A stretch of 64,000 bases of DNA from Diatrype stigma (GCA_022225965.2 JAKJXP020000121.1:1-64000); one strand, 5' to 3'. Shown: positions 33,201-45,847, counted from the stretch's first letter. A program made the numbers and translations. The notes: generated from the letters alone by a model not told the origin.

Positions 33201-36200
33201 CCCAGGCCATTCCCATCTAGCTGCTAGCGCCTGCGATTTCCATGCCCAAGCCCAGACATTCTCTCGACCTCACACCACATTGACGTTCTCGCAAGGCCCA
33301 GGATAGCCGGTCCAGTTCACTAACGGCGAAGTGTTCCCTTTCTTCGGATATACCTGACTCTCCGTGCCGACATGGCAGTCGCATTGCACCCAGTCGCAAC
33401 CTGGAACCTTGGAACCTGTCGAGCCTTGACAAGGTCCATGGTAGCTATCGCAATAATTCTTGTTCAAACCCGTAGGGAGTACATACCTACTTACATGTAA
33501 GTAGTAATGATACGTGCCAACTTAAGTATTATGCGCGTTAGTAGGTACATATATGTTATAATATCAGGCTACCTTCGGTATCTGCACCGTGGTTCTTGTA
33601 CCTCCGTAGCTAGGAGTCATGCCTGCCCAGGTGTGCCTTGCAACTCGCGTTGTATGTAGGGTACTTAGGTTGTATGTAATCCTCGGTCTCCAACTCCCTA
33701 CAAAATGCGGGTCGCGAGGCAATCCTGCCACATCCCACCTTCTCGTTAGGCTATTGATAGCCGCCGAACTTCGCAGCTAGCAATTACACTATGAAAGGCA
33801 CCTTATCCAAGGTGGCACGGGTGGTCCAGCTGCGCGTCAGATGTCTAGTACCTGAAAATCAGCAATAACACACCTGCATAGAGCTATCTTAATTTCCAGT
33901 GTCTCATCTGTCTCATCAGTCTGTGAGCTAGCCTACGTAGAGCATAGAAGTATCGTACCGTCAAGATATGGGTGCGCATCAGGCGGGTCACGCAAGGTAG
34001 AGAGATACGGGCCTACCCGAGAGCTAGGTACATACCGCACAAGTTCACAACTGTATGTAATCGCATTCGTCGTCAACTTGAAAACCCGCGCTTAATTAAT
34101 ATATGCCTTTATGCTTCATTGCCATACACGTGTGCCATATGGATGTATTATAGGTACCATCGGCCATTGCATAGGTAGTATGAAACAACCTAGAGTTGCC
34201 AGTCGCTAGAACTAAAGAGCGATGATCCCACGGAAACGGAATTGTTAACGTTACTTACTACGTACAGATATATGCTGGATTTCCATCTACGTACGTCCTT
34301 GAGCCTCCTCGATAGGTTTGCTATGACACATCTTCTGATAAGCGCTATTACGTTGCTCGAACCTGGTAAACGCTGGCAATGCTTGGATCCGACGCAGGAA
34401 GATGGCCAGGATTGTAGGTAGCACAGTTTCTGTGGGCAACAATGTGCGTCGCACTGTGGGTCTGGTTAGACCCCAGCACTTTCCATGGCTCGCTTTCTCC
34501 CCAAAAGAACCACCGCCAGCGAGCGCATCATAATAATTGCGACTCATATTTACCTAGGTGCCATAAACCATCGCGCCATAGAGTGTTCAATACAACTTTG
34601 TAGACTTCGTCCAGAAGGTAAGGAAACCAAGTACTTTCTGAAACCTTTATGCATCATTTCGAGGAAGGTCTTGTCATATTCATCGGATCAGAGATGGCAG
34701 GAAGCTATAAGCTTCAGGACAAGAATAGGCTAATAGATGCAGTATCGACAAACAATCCGGCCATCGTATCGCATAAGAACATACCTACCTATGGCTCGCT
34801 TTTTCATACTCGCATCGCCATCATGAACGCATCATAAAAATATGCTCGTCGGCGATATTGGTAGTGACAACTCTACCTCAGCTACAACTTCATGCCAATG
34901 GTTGAGCCGCCAGGTATTCTTGAGAAGCCGCCAGCGGGCCGAGGCAATAGGATAGCAGCGGCTTAAGAACTGCGTCGTATCCGAAAGGCTTAGCATCCAG
35001 CATTCGTCCTCATCCTCCCTGATGATGAGGTCGTGCAAAGACTATTAGTTCAACAGTCTATGTCTTCCTATAGCATCCGTCCAAGCAAAAGGCCTCACCC
35101 TCTGCTATACGCGATGATGTCGCCAACGTTCTCTCCATTAGAAACACTCTCGCTTGGGCTGTTCGGGTACCGATCTCTACTTACAACACAGACCAATACC
35201 TTCACATCTCATAGATGTGGTCAGCATTATATTAAACCCTACCAAAGAGGAATCCCAGCCAACCAAATTCGCTTTCCACTCTATCTCCAGACTGATGTCG
35301 TCTTAACCGTATATTGCGGCAAATATACCCAGTGAGACTATATGTAGACCCTGTCTATATTTCTAGCTAGGAGGTATATATGCAACACATAATCTTCAGT
35401 GATCATACCGTCAGGGGATTGAATACCCAACCAACGAACCAGCTTTCACCAACGTCGCCATCATAGGCCTCGTACACGCTTTTACACGTAGGAACTGCCC
35501 CGGCATCAATGTTCGGTTGCTAGTAAAGCACTAGCATAGCATGATGGAGTTGATCATTAACGTTGTCACTCAAAGCCGCTTTGCGATCAAGGCACAGACG
35601 CACAGATGCACAGGCTGGGGTTCAGCAAAATCTGGGGAAACGACGAAGTGCCATTTATGGATGCGAACTACGTACGTACATACATACATACATACATAGT
35701 ACCCGCCTCAACTAATTTACTACAGTAATAGGCACTATGCCCAGTGTGCTTAGGGATTTGCCCTGGGTTCGAACTAAACTACATCCCCCTATTAGAGCGA
35801 ATCAAACGCCTCCATTCAATCACTTAGCCTCAAGACGCAGGGAGGTAGCCACCCACCATCACCTAGACATACTACCTATGTAAGTGGCATTTCAGTAAGA
35901 TACGAGGTGATTCGCCGAGAGATTACCTGCTAGACCCAAGGTGAGCCATCTTTTCACGGTTCTGGGGTAGCCATGGATTCTCCAACTTCTCCAAATGCTC
36001 TCGGGTGGCCGACTTCCCCCACACGATAGCCAGACTACGGACATGTTGCAAGAGACAATTCAGTGCGAATACTCCTTGTGAACTTACATATCATAACTTC
36101 TATGCACCTTTCATGGGCTTTGGGATACTTCGCTTTGCTCGTCCTCGGTGATGACTCTGACTCGACTTAGAACCTTCCATCCTAAGGCTCCCTCGGCTCG

Positions 36201-39200
36201 CCCGCTTTCCGGACAGCCAAGAGCTTCCACTATGACGACGAGTCCTGAACATAGAACGGTCAGCTGTTCTCTATAGCTACCTAGTAGTCAGGGATTATCC
36301 AACTATGCATCCACTCACAACCTGCGACTCCCATTCGCCCGAGCTATTCCTCGAGATTCAGCCAGTCAGCATCTCAGGTATGCCGAGTAGGTATAATGCT
36401 CCCCACATCGCCCCGTGCATTCCGCACATCTGTCCGGGATCACTCTGAGCAGTGGTGTTCATGTCTATAGACATGTCTTTACAAACGAAATACTTGGTAG
36501 CCTCTCATTGAGGCCCGGTAACAATCTCTTGACCTGAATTTTGAGAATGTGTCATTTCCAGGCTGTACAGCCTACTTATATACACCGCTTCTTCTGATAA
36601 ATACTGTAGTGTTCATAGTTTCTACGTTGGAGTTTGCTTACGATCATTCTAAGAGTCGGTCAACGGTTTATATCAGACATGTCTCAGTCTAGCTTCATCT
36701 CTCCGATTAAGACATCGGGAGCTAAACCCTCCTCCCAGTGGCTCCCACACGCACGGCTACTGACATTCAGGCTACATACATACGTCCACCCTTATGCGAG
36801 CGCGACAGTCGCCGTCGCTACTATTGGTGAAGGGCAGATTTGAACGAATCAACATTCGAATCTCCCTCGTCGTCGGCACGTCTTGCGTCCACGTTCTCTC
36901 ATGTACTTTGCCGCCGTATGTAATACTGTTCCTTGCAGACGAATGGCGGGACGGGCTCTGGGCCTCTCGAGCTCGGTTTAACAAATTGCACCTACCGCCG
37001 GAATCTCAAGTCATTGTTACAGTAGTTGACATCGACGCAGCACCACGGACCGCAGACATTCCTAGTCTATGGAAGCGCATCCAGCATCGGAAGGCTAAAC
37101 CAGCATAGATGCTAAAGGGTCTTCACAACGTTGTTTTATAATATACCTATATGATATATATAAGAACGCGGCAGTAGCGCGGCAACAGTAACACGCACTA
37201 TTTTCCCGGCACCATACGTACATAGGTCAGGGACAACCCTGTCTTCCCCAGATCTCCTTTTTCTGGGCCGCATTATAGAGTACCTACACTGTGCCGCGGT
37301 CGACCAGCACTATAATACTACTAAAGGTAGGATATCGCTCGTTCAAGCTTTCGCCAATCATGCCGGGTACCAACCACATCCATTGTCGCTTTCGCTTTAA
37401 CTACCAGCCCTCGGAGTAGCTATATCAGGAAAGGATTAGATCGGAGATTTTGTCGAATCATGAACGTCTCCCCTCCAGTTCCTTTGGCTGCCAGACCATG
37501 GATGGCGTTGATTGCATAGCTTTCAAGATGGCATCTCTTCACCGATTGCATGCCGTACAACTAGTACTTAGCTATGGGGTTTCCTCCCGTTTTACCCAGG
37601 TATCTCCTCGTCACGGGAAGTCTCCAGAGTAGATTTTGGGTTTCCATAACATCTCAACATGACTTGATGAGCTCCGATTTTGAGTTATTGACAATGGGTA
37701 CCTAGAACATTCAGGGCATTCTGTTGTTGGGTCAAAAGACCGGAAGCTATGGTCTTCGAGAACTTGGAGTTTGTTAGTGTTAACGGCACAAATAACCTCC
37801 TACAGGTAGAAGCTACCTACCATATATCATCGCCGTTGTTGCCACTTCGGAGAAACAGCGTCTCATGAAATCGCTGTCTTCAAGCAAGGCGGCATCGCCT
37901 TGTTCGTTTATTGATATTATACACATCTACGAAGTCTAGTACAGATAGAGTCATCCCGCTCCAGGGATCGCCCTCTTAATTTCCCCTAACATACAAAGTC
38001 GTCCACGATGCAGTACAATATACATAACGAACGGCGATCAACACCTAATTCTGGTCCGATACTATCCTTCTATTTCTTGGTCACAGCGCTACTATAAATC
38101 GACCCGCCCAGCTGACTGCTACCATTCTGCTTTCTCATCATGCAAGTCATTGAGATTCTTGGAATCCAACGCGAATCACTTGTGCCGTGCATAATTCCCA
38201 CATGACATGCCACGCCACTCCCCAACAATGGAGCGAGCAGAGGCAGGTTGTACCGTTAAATCCGTTCATGGTTCAAGGGGACGCGTGATACCCTTCCCTT
38301 CTGGAGGGTAGGGCCGGTTGCGAGCCCGACGGTAGTGGGACTTGGTGAGAACTTAAGCAGCGTTGTACTGCAGCCCATGTCGGTTTGAATGGCTGACAAC
38401 CCTCTCACGCTTCTTCTTGCATCAACAATTGCGTCACAGGTCACCATTTTTATCGTGCATACATATTTGAACGGGTCCATTTGCCTAACACCCACAGCGA
38501 AATGAATATAGCACTGGCTTTGTTACCCAGGCAATATTCCTTATCGGATTTTATTGGCAAAGTGCGTATGTAGTCATCTTGTAGGGCTCCTATGTAAGTT
38601 CGTATATACCTATGCTTTCCTAGAAGGGCCATTCCAGATCCACCCCGACCCAACCAGTGCATGTGCCTACCTAGGCATGTAAGGGGTTTAGATCACCAAG
38701 CTATTGTGTTTAGAGGTAGATCCCTTTCAGCGTCAACGAACGTTTTCCCGGGGTTTCCCCTTGACCGGCCGGCTCCAGCGGGAGGTCATCGGCTGGCCCA
38801 CGGCCAAGAGGCCCAAAGGACTACTACTGACTCGGTGGGCAAGTATCTACGTGACAACGGGGACCAAAGCCTCTTCAAGATTACAGTAGAAGGCGGTCGC
38901 TTCAGCGAGGCTAGTTAGATTGCACTTGCAGACACTGGCTGGCTGGCTGGTCGCCCGGAAGCAGCCTTTCGGGCGCGAGATGGGAAAAACCGACAAGAGT
39001 GATTCACGGAAGTCCTCCCCACGATCAAGGGTCACGTCATGCAGCAGGAGGCGAGCTGCCAACGGTCCCTCCCACGCACTTGATGCAGGGAAAGCTCCAT
39101 CGCCAATGCTACCTATCACCCGGGACTTGTGATCGGTCTTCATGCCGCCCATATACCATATATGTGCATGTACTGCCATCCATAGGCACATACATACATA

Positions 39201-41654
39201 TCTTGACACCCGTAGCGGCTTCGAGGCCGGGGTGAAACGCTGCCACTATGCCCTAGTTTAGTTCGGCGCTGCCCCGTATATTCATCTATCGCCAGGCGCC
39301 TTACTGGCTTTGTTCGTCCTAACTAATAAATACTTAGCAGGCATGTCAAGCACATGCAGTTGAGAACAACGTTCCGTCGGTTACGGTACGGTGTTTTTGT
39401 ACGGTGCGCACAACACACCACAGGTTCGTTGGGCACATAGGGAAAGTTGTCTACATTGGTACCTTGCCTCCTTGTTTCTAGTTATGCGCATCGGTGGAAA
39501 CCCAACTCATCAATCAGCAGCATCCATCATCTATCACATTCACCACCAGCGGACGGCGATACTATCCGCCGAACGATGCTGTCTGTTTGGGCCACGAGCG
39601 GCGAGAGTGTCTGTCTGTCTGTCTGTCTTCCTGGAAGTCCGTTCCTCCTCGCAGCGCACTAGCCAACTAGTCGGCCACGCGCACGCAACACAGTATAGCT
39701 CGGCCGGCCCTAGCCAGTAGACCGGCCCAGCAGAGGCACCTGACCGGCCCGCTGCTCGGGACCATATGCAGCGAAGCCCGTTGGGACAGACGGGCAACAG
39801 GACGGACTCCTCGCTAAGCTGCGTTACTGTCGTCGGTAGCGCAGATCACCGAACTATTAATAACGCGTGGTTTTGTACATTGTATAGCTGATATCTACTA
39901 CGGTTTGTAGTCCGCCTCTCTGTCCGTCTAGGTGGCTGTCTGGTGGTGATTATACTATAGATGAAGCCATCATGACCGTCTATCTAGGCTCTCTACTCGA
40001 CGTACCTACTTACCCACCCCCCTACTATGTATAGGTTTGTCGCGGTTCCTCTCGAACCTAAGCAAGCCGCAGGTGGCAGATGCATTGCATACAACCTGGA
40101 ACTATGTGGCAGCTGTGGATAGCAGCGAATGCTCTAGATTCACATACCTACATGTGTGCATGCACACCATTCACTGTACGTGGGGATTATAAAAAATTGC
40201 TCTACCCAATTACGTGGACGGTATATGGTTTTCTCTGCGGGTTTTTCTTCTTCTTGCCCCTTTCCTTCCTCATATGTATCTATGCACTGTAGCTAGCATA
40301 TAGAAATTTTCCAGAACCCCGGTGTGGCGTGCGGTTCATTTTGACTGTGTTTGTTGTGATATTGATATGTGGTAGCTGTCTCGGGTGTGGCGAGTGGTTT
40401 TACCCGCAACTAGCCGTGCTCACATTGCAGACCTGTTACCATCGGCGCCGCCACCAATCACGTATGGGCTGGCCGGGTTCGATCCATGCCTACCTCCTAC
40501 ATAGGTATGTAGGGAGGTGGTAGTCCTGCCGATTGCGTAAATCATAAGATCCAAACAGTTATACATCCCATCCCGGCTTGTGCACAGAAAAGATGGCGCT
40601 CTCCTGATTATCATCGATATACCCTCTAGACACTTTGCTTTGCTGTTTTACCTTGGGCTTCATCAAATGTCTCAGGTACATGGGAAAAGGGGTGGAGAGG
40701 AATGAGGCTCTGCGAGCACGTGGGTGACAAGGGACGTTCCGTGTCTCACAGGGATGTGGAAGTACGTAGTTAAGACCTACTCAGCTTCTAAGGGTCGTCC
40801 TTTTCTGACGGACGAAGGCGGGTGGGTGAGGAGAAAACTTGTTGGAGGATCATGTGATACCAAGTCTCGACGACATGTGTTCCGCGAGGCTTCCACCGAT
40901 AAGAGAAGAGGTGCACGAAGTTAGCGTGCTACAAACCGTCTCACTACATGTCTTAAGTCTTCCTCGCGATCCATACCCCATTTAGGGGTTGCTCAACTAG
41001 GTATTTCGTAGCTACACATGAGAGATTGTCCTCCACCCAGATATCAGGTTGACTGGAGGGTTGAGAGCAAATGTTGAGTTGAACATGCTGCTAGCTACCG
41101 AAGTATCTAAAGCAAGTGAATAGAACATTGCCTCTCCGGTACAGTCATCACTCAGAGGAATGTTGGGGGCGTTGGAATGTGGTGACTAACACGACGTGAA
41201 GCAAAAGACCACTAATTCATCCGAAACTCACCTGTCAAATAAGTTTGACTTGAGACTTGGATACAATGGCAACGTACTTAGACAATGTTCCAAGTTCCTT
41301 CCATTAGGGCTGACCAAGTTACAATGGAAACAATGACATAACGCTGCCATGTGCAGCGGAATTCTGTGAATAAGCTCATTGTTTACAAACCGACCCTATT
41401 CGTGTCAACTGAACGATGTATAGTGAGTCTAAACTCTTTCACTGTTGCCCTTGAATCACTACATTGCCCATTGTGTCTTGTTTATTCGAGCCACATCTCT
41501 GTGACTATTCCAGGTCCATGATAAATACTGCCAGATCTTTCCCTACAGCTGGACGCATTACTTACTAGCATTATCTTCTTTCAACAAACACCATTACCAT
41601 AAGCATCATTCGGAAACGAGAACTACAACAAAGCACACCTACTAGCTCTCCAAG
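30204..41654. other. Gene-poor stretch of about 11.4 kb
   Basis: I find no gene with convincing start, splice sites and protein-like composition. The DNA is less GC-rich than the flanking genes and full of short TAGGTA/TACCTA-type repeats (for example around 31497, 31560 and 31650), a 14-T run (31201-31214), a GTAC/CATA microsatellite (about 35670-35700) and a TCTG repeat (about 39608-39630). A few short frames look weakly protein-like (34287-34547 minus, 34832-35038 minus, 36930-37108 plus) and may be remains of decayed genes. Confidence 0.5.
36460..36475. repeat. 16-bp perfect palindrome
   Basis: CATGTCTATAGACATG reads the same on both strands. Its role is unknown. Confidence 0.6.
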
Positions 41655-41852
41655 ATGGACTACTCGGCCAAGACGTCAACTTCTCGCCCGTCCACTTCGG
41701 GACGAAACCCGACAGGATCAACCAACACATCCGGCGGCAGCACATCATCTGGTAGCCAAGCTGAGAGCCGTTATCCCACAGAGAAGTGTAAAATTTGCGG
41801 AAAACCGTATTTCAGGTGCTGGTGCAATGTGGAGAAGAAAACATCACGATGA
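41655..41852 (+). CDS. Small orphan protein (65 aa) with a C-terminal Cys cluster
   Basis: An uninterrupted 65-residue frame starts in a good context (CCAAGATGG) after a pyrimidine- and AAC-rich leader that looks like a fungal 5' UTR. The first 40 residues are Ser/Thr/Gly-rich (STSRPSTSGRNPTGS). The end carries KCKICGKPYFRCWCN, a CxxC...CxC arrangement like a small zinc knuckle. There is no signal peptide. I recognise no family. It stands alone at the left border of a region of small unrecognised genes. A chance open frame is possible, but leader, start context and Cys spacing argue for a gene. Confidence 0.5.
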   Translation: MDYSAKTSTSRPSTSGRNPTGSTNTSGGSTSSGSQAESRYPTEKCKICGKPYFRCWCNVEKKTSR

Positions 41853-42152
41853 AGCCTTGGAGCGGATGTATTCCAGGGCAGGGCCATGTCTAGATTGATA
41901 CCAACGCCAGATTTGTCAGCCAGAACTTAGTCAGAACATGATACTAGGACGGCATCGTGCCTGACATACGAGAATCGGTACCCAGAGGAAATCGTTCCGC
42001 CCCAGTGAATATACAAAACTACGAACAGTCCGCTTCGGTGCTCAAGCTAATCCTAGGTCATATCTTACGCGGTTTGGGGTTTGGCCTGTTCGTGTCGTAC
42101 TGTCATCATGAATGGAGTTTGACTATGATGGATTGACTTTTGTTTTCTTGGG

Positions 42153-42425
42153 CAGACCCATGACACTAAATCTGGCGCACCCCCATTTGCAACATTCATT
42201 CTCACCAAGACCCTTATATTTCAAAAAGAAACTTCTTGCCTAATTTTGACCCTATAATTCCTGGATCTGATTTATTATATAGCCCATTAGTTAAATTATA
42301 TGATATACTTTTTACGCGTTTATTAAGGTGTTATATTTATTTTATAATAATTTATTAAAGTATTAAGGTTTTGGTAAGAACTGGTATGCCAAATGGGGTG
42401 CGCCAGATTTAGTGACATGGGGCTG
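42153..42425. mobile_element. MITE, 273 bp, superfamily not settled
   Basis: Terminal inverted repeats of about 33 bp begin CAGACCCATGACAC on the left and, reverse-complemented, CAGCCCCATGTCAC on the right. Both continue with TAAATCTGGCGCACCCC. The interior is strongly AT-rich and non-coding. TTGGG occurs directly outside both ends (42148-42152 and 42426-42430) and could be a 5-bp target-site duplication. The length of the repeats is clear. The class is not: a CACTA-like start lies inside the repeat but no 3-bp duplication fits there. Confidence 0.82.
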
Positions 42426-42671
42426 TTGGGGAGAGGTTGGTAGGACATCTTACAGATACTTCATAATGTCACGCAAGTAAATACTGGTCTACACCCCTAA
42501 ATAGGTTGTTTCTTTCCCCACGTCATGCCATATGTGAACTTCGTGTATTTATTTAGCGTTGTGATTTGAAGTCAAAACTCGAGGATTCTACGCCTTGGCT
42601 TGGTTGAGATCAGGGTTCTACCGATAGCCATATTGCTTTCTTTCCCGCACTGACTAGAGTATTATATAACA

Positions 42672-43112
42672 AGAAATCCTCAAGACACACGTAACGTACG
42701 GTGTTATCAACGGTTTGCAAGGGGGTTCATTACTAAAGGGGAGAAACTGGAAACGACGTACCTGTATAAAACCAAACATGGCACGTATAAGAAATATTAC
42801 TACACAGCCACCAATAATGGACTGTATGGAACATTTAGTATCACAGTGAGTACCTCTATGTTGCCTTTCAGTCTGTACTATTTCATGATATACCTGGCTC
42901 GTGTACTTGAGTCCCGTGACACCGCTTCTGGATACCCTCCTTCCCCACTCGGCTCCGGGCCATCGCCACCCGCCGAGCCCGCGCCGCTCGCTTGGTGGGA
43001 ACCGAGCTCGGGCGCCTCGCCTCCACTACTGCGGATGCGGCTGCCATACCCGAGGCATCCGTACCGGAGTGGTGGGGCATGGCGCCGCCCCGGTGGACAC
43101 TTCCCCTCGTAA
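42672..43112 (+). pseudogene. Possible gene remnant or exon without start codon
   Basis: A frame stays open for about 145 codons. The first part is AT-moderate and protein-like (EKLETTYLYKTKHGTYKKYY, ATNNGLYGTFSIT). The second part, from about 42940, is sharply GC-rich and Pro/Arg-rich. There is no in-frame ATG before 42860. A donor-like GTGAGT at 42846 follows the first part. It may be the remains of a gene or an exon whose partner I cannot find. Confidence 0.25.
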
Positions 43113-43326
43113 CGCTGCCGCAGCCGCGGAAAGGCACTGTGTCCGCACCGCCTGCTTTGCACTGCGGCCACAGTGACGTTTCTGCTGGCCTTCCGTGACT
43201 AGTTCAACTTCAGCACAGTTTACAACGAATCATTTCACTCGTATAAGCATTTGGACGACGGGAAAGGGCCTTATCAACGTAAAAAGATACAGTGCCGAGG
43301 ATGATAACAGTCAGAGTCAGACACCT

Positions 43327-43456
43327 CCTATTGTCGTCTGTACTGTACTAGCCCGGATAGGCCATGTGACTGGTCCAGATAGCCGGCGTTCCTATTGGCC
43401 TTCACTGTGTACAATGCTAACGACCTTGCTTATTATAGATAAACCTTCCTATTGTC
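43327..43456 (+). promoter_or_regulatory. CCTATTGT motif cluster upstream of paralogue A
   Basis: CCTATTGTC at 43327-43335 and 43448-43456 and CCTATTGG at 43391-43398, about 60 bp apart, just before the TATA box. The core (reverse complement ACAATAGG) resembles HMG-box/Sox-type binding sites. Confidence 0.4.
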
Positions 43457-43507
43457 AACCGACCCAACGCATGCCGGCTTGACCCTGCGTGCCCAGGCTA
43501 CGGAATC

Positions 43508-43515
43508 TATATAAG
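43508..43515 (+). promoter_or_regulatory. TATA box of paralogue A
   Basis: TATATAAG followed by a pyrimidine-rich leader of about 450 nt up to the ATG at 43965. Confidence 0.6.
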
Positions 43516-43964
43516 CATCTGTCTTCTCCCCCCAGAACCTACTTCAACAACTTCTCTTCCTCAATAACTTTTCTTCAGAAAGAACTTCATTCACGACAGA
43601 CTGTAACCTCTGTATCAACCACTCACCCACAAGCAAGTTTTTTTGTTCATCTTAAGCTTCTACCTTCTTCACGCCTCGTTTTCTATACATATTCATTCGC
43701 ATTATCTACAAGTGCTAGCATTGCACGACTTCCATTCCAATCCTTTGAGAGAAGGATTTTATACAAGCTTTACTTCGCATCAGTCAACGCAATCTCGAGA
43801 TCTCGGTGCTAAGCAGTTACTTTACCAAACTGTTTCGCCTACACTTCGACTACCAACTCGACGCCGCGTCTCACTTTGGACCTGGTACTTTCAGGACACC
43901 TAACGAAAATTTTCACAATCTCCCTCCTACCAATCGGGATTCATTCGTCTACGGCGACGTCATA

Positions 43965-44439
43965 ATGCCTGCTATTATCAAGAAGTGAGCTCCTCTAATA
44001 TTGCTTTTATAAAGGATAATTTCTAATCAGGTTGATATTAAGATCCACATCTCCCACCTCGGCAGCAACCGACCCGCTCGAGTCGCTCAATGGCCACATG
44101 AAGCAAATGAAGGCATCTGAGCTTCGAGAGGTGATCCTAGCTCTGTGCATCTCTGAAGGCATTTGTACAGGATTCCTCGAAGAGATCGTCTCGCTAGTGG
44201 ATGAGGTAAAACCTAGCAACCCCAAGGGGACAGTGCTGCCCCTCCGCCTCTTTGGCTGCACCAAAGGGGAACTTCGTTGCATCATACTCGAGCTTGCGAT
44301 CAAGAACAAGACCGCTTGTGCGCGGGCGAATATGATGGTGGAGCAGATTGCGCCTAAGAACGACACCATTCACAAATCTGTTCAAAGCCAGAATACCACG
44401 AAGAGCTACAGACCCATGGCGGCCCCCCAAAGGCAATAG
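43965..44439 (+). CDS. Small unrecognised protein, tandem paralogue A (142 aa)
   Basis: Two exons (43965-43984 and 44031-44439) with a 46-bp intron (donor GTGAGC, branch CTAAT, acceptor CAG) give 142 residues. The central part (ELREVILALC, EEIVSLVDEVK, LPLRLFGCTKGEL) aligns with paralogue B downstream. I recognise no domain, signal peptide or membrane segment; the fold looks helical. The first exon is exactly 20 nt, as in paralogue B, and both introns are phase 2, so the two genes share ancestry including the intron. The C-terminal 30 residues (from PKNDTIHK) are Ser/Gln-rich and unlike B. Confidence 0.7.
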
Positions 44440-45619
44440 ACATGCTACACTGGCATGAGGTCTCGATTCTGGGGTTCCTACTCTAAGGGATGGAAGGGTA
44501 GTTGTTAAGGGGCATCACTTTAGGGTTTTGATCACACGCAGGGTGGCATCAGTGATGTAGGCTGGGTGGTTTAGACTGGAAAGATAGGCCTGAGTACAGT
44601 ATACACTGTGGTAAACAATTGGTAGTCAACCATAGGTACAGAGTTATGTACCACATATGGCTCTTGCGAAATTGTATGGGCGTTGATATTGACAAAACCT
44701 TTGCCACATCTGCAGCCCCCCTTTGCTAGGTCCGCAGTATCCCGTTCTCATGAATACCAAAACATCATCGTTCGTTACCATTACTAGCATTTGATTACAT
44801 TATCACGTTTATATATGTGGGCAATGGCTACCCCAAATCTTTCAATCGTTCTGCCCGACGCATTTCTCCGTGTGCCAACTTCGACTTCGTAGACCCCAGC
44901 AGCCCAGATAGTGATACTGTGGTCTTGGCATGTCTGCCGAATGGCTCCCCCTACATGTAAAATATCATCTCCTCATTGTCACGTTCCGCAGTTCAAGAGA
45001 AGGAGTATTCGGAAACGATATTTATTGTCATACAAAAGGAAACAATCGATATTTACTCTAAGGAGGCTGGAGCGCGGTAGCTGTATATAGTGCGCCCCAA
45101 GTTGTTAGGCGCTGATCACCGTATTACGTAATCCAAGCTCCCCTATCTAGCCCCTATTTTGAGACACTTACACCACCTGCCTTTTTTTATTAAATCCCAT
45201 CTTGCATCTATTGTTTCATCTCACACATGGCTAGCGCACAATTGGCTGTCAGCAGCTTTGCACTGTGCGTCAGATGAGGAGACCATAAATAAATAAGCAA
45301 ACTTCGTGAATACAGGTTCGTATTCACGCCATAAAAGCCGCCGCAAAGTGGAGTGACAGTCTGATAACTCCTGTTACAATACTTGCATGAACTGGACAAC
45401 AATGTGTAATGGGGACAGCACACACAAAAAGTCGAGTCTGCGCCGAGTTGTTTCGTATGATGAATGGGGAAGCTGAACAATAGGACCACCTACCTATGGT
45501 ACGTATGGAGGAAGCCCTGGACTTCCATACAATTTGTATATAATAAGTGGGGTGGCATACCCAATCGGAGCTTGAGATCACTTATCTTCTTCGCTGTCGT
45601 TGTTATTGTACGTTGGTCC

Positions 45620-45780
45620 CTATTGTATGGTTTAGTCATGACCGAGGGGGTGGGAAGATAGGAAGCACGGCCCTAATGGCGAAGTCACCTGCTTATAACT
45701 CTACAAGCTTTTATCCCAGCTTAAGGCTGCTACTATCCCCGCATTGTAGAAGCTTTCCTATTGTCCGACTTACGTATTGT
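45620..45780 (+). promoter_or_regulatory. CCTATTGT motif cluster upstream of paralogue B
   Basis: CCTATTGTA at 45620-45628 and CCTATTGTC at 45757-45765, with further TATTGT cores at 45605-45610 and 45775-45780, all within 240 bp before the TATA box. The same motif precedes paralogue A. Confidence 0.4.
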
Positions 45781-45839
45781 AACATCACGGGGCGTGCAGA
45801 GTGCAGGGGTGTGCCGGAGGGGTTCTTGCGTGATATTAC

Positions 45840-45847
45840 TATATAAG
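45840..45847 (+). promoter_or_regulatory. TATA box of paralogue B
   Basis: TATATAAG, 217 bp before the ATG at 46064, followed by a CT- and AAC-rich leader. Confidence 0.6.

Larger units (their letters stand above)
41853..43964. other. Intergenic region with MITE, GC-rich patch and promoter of paralogue A
   Basis: Contains the MITE at 42153-42425, an open frame without start codon at about 42672-43112 that includes a GC-rich patch, and from 43200 on the promoter and leader of paralogue A, with CCTATTGT motifs and a TATA box. Confidence 0.55.

Noticed and set aside
34287..35038. Two protein-like minus-strand frames (for example FLRRIQALPAFTRFEQRNSA and SRCYPIASARWRLLKN)
   Set aside because: No start codon context, splice sites or recognisable family; they may be relics but cannot be supported as genes.
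36794..37108. Plus-strand frame with LPPESQVIVTVVDIDAAPR
   Set aside because: The end looks protein-like but the beginning does not, and no splice partner or family is recognised.
40465..40480. B-box-like GGTTCGATCC
   Set aside because: No matching A box, acceptor stem or T-run terminator around it.
45305..45328. Short hairpin with 9-bp stem
   Set aside because: Isolated, no T-run or known RNA context; stems of this size are expected by chance in a window this long.
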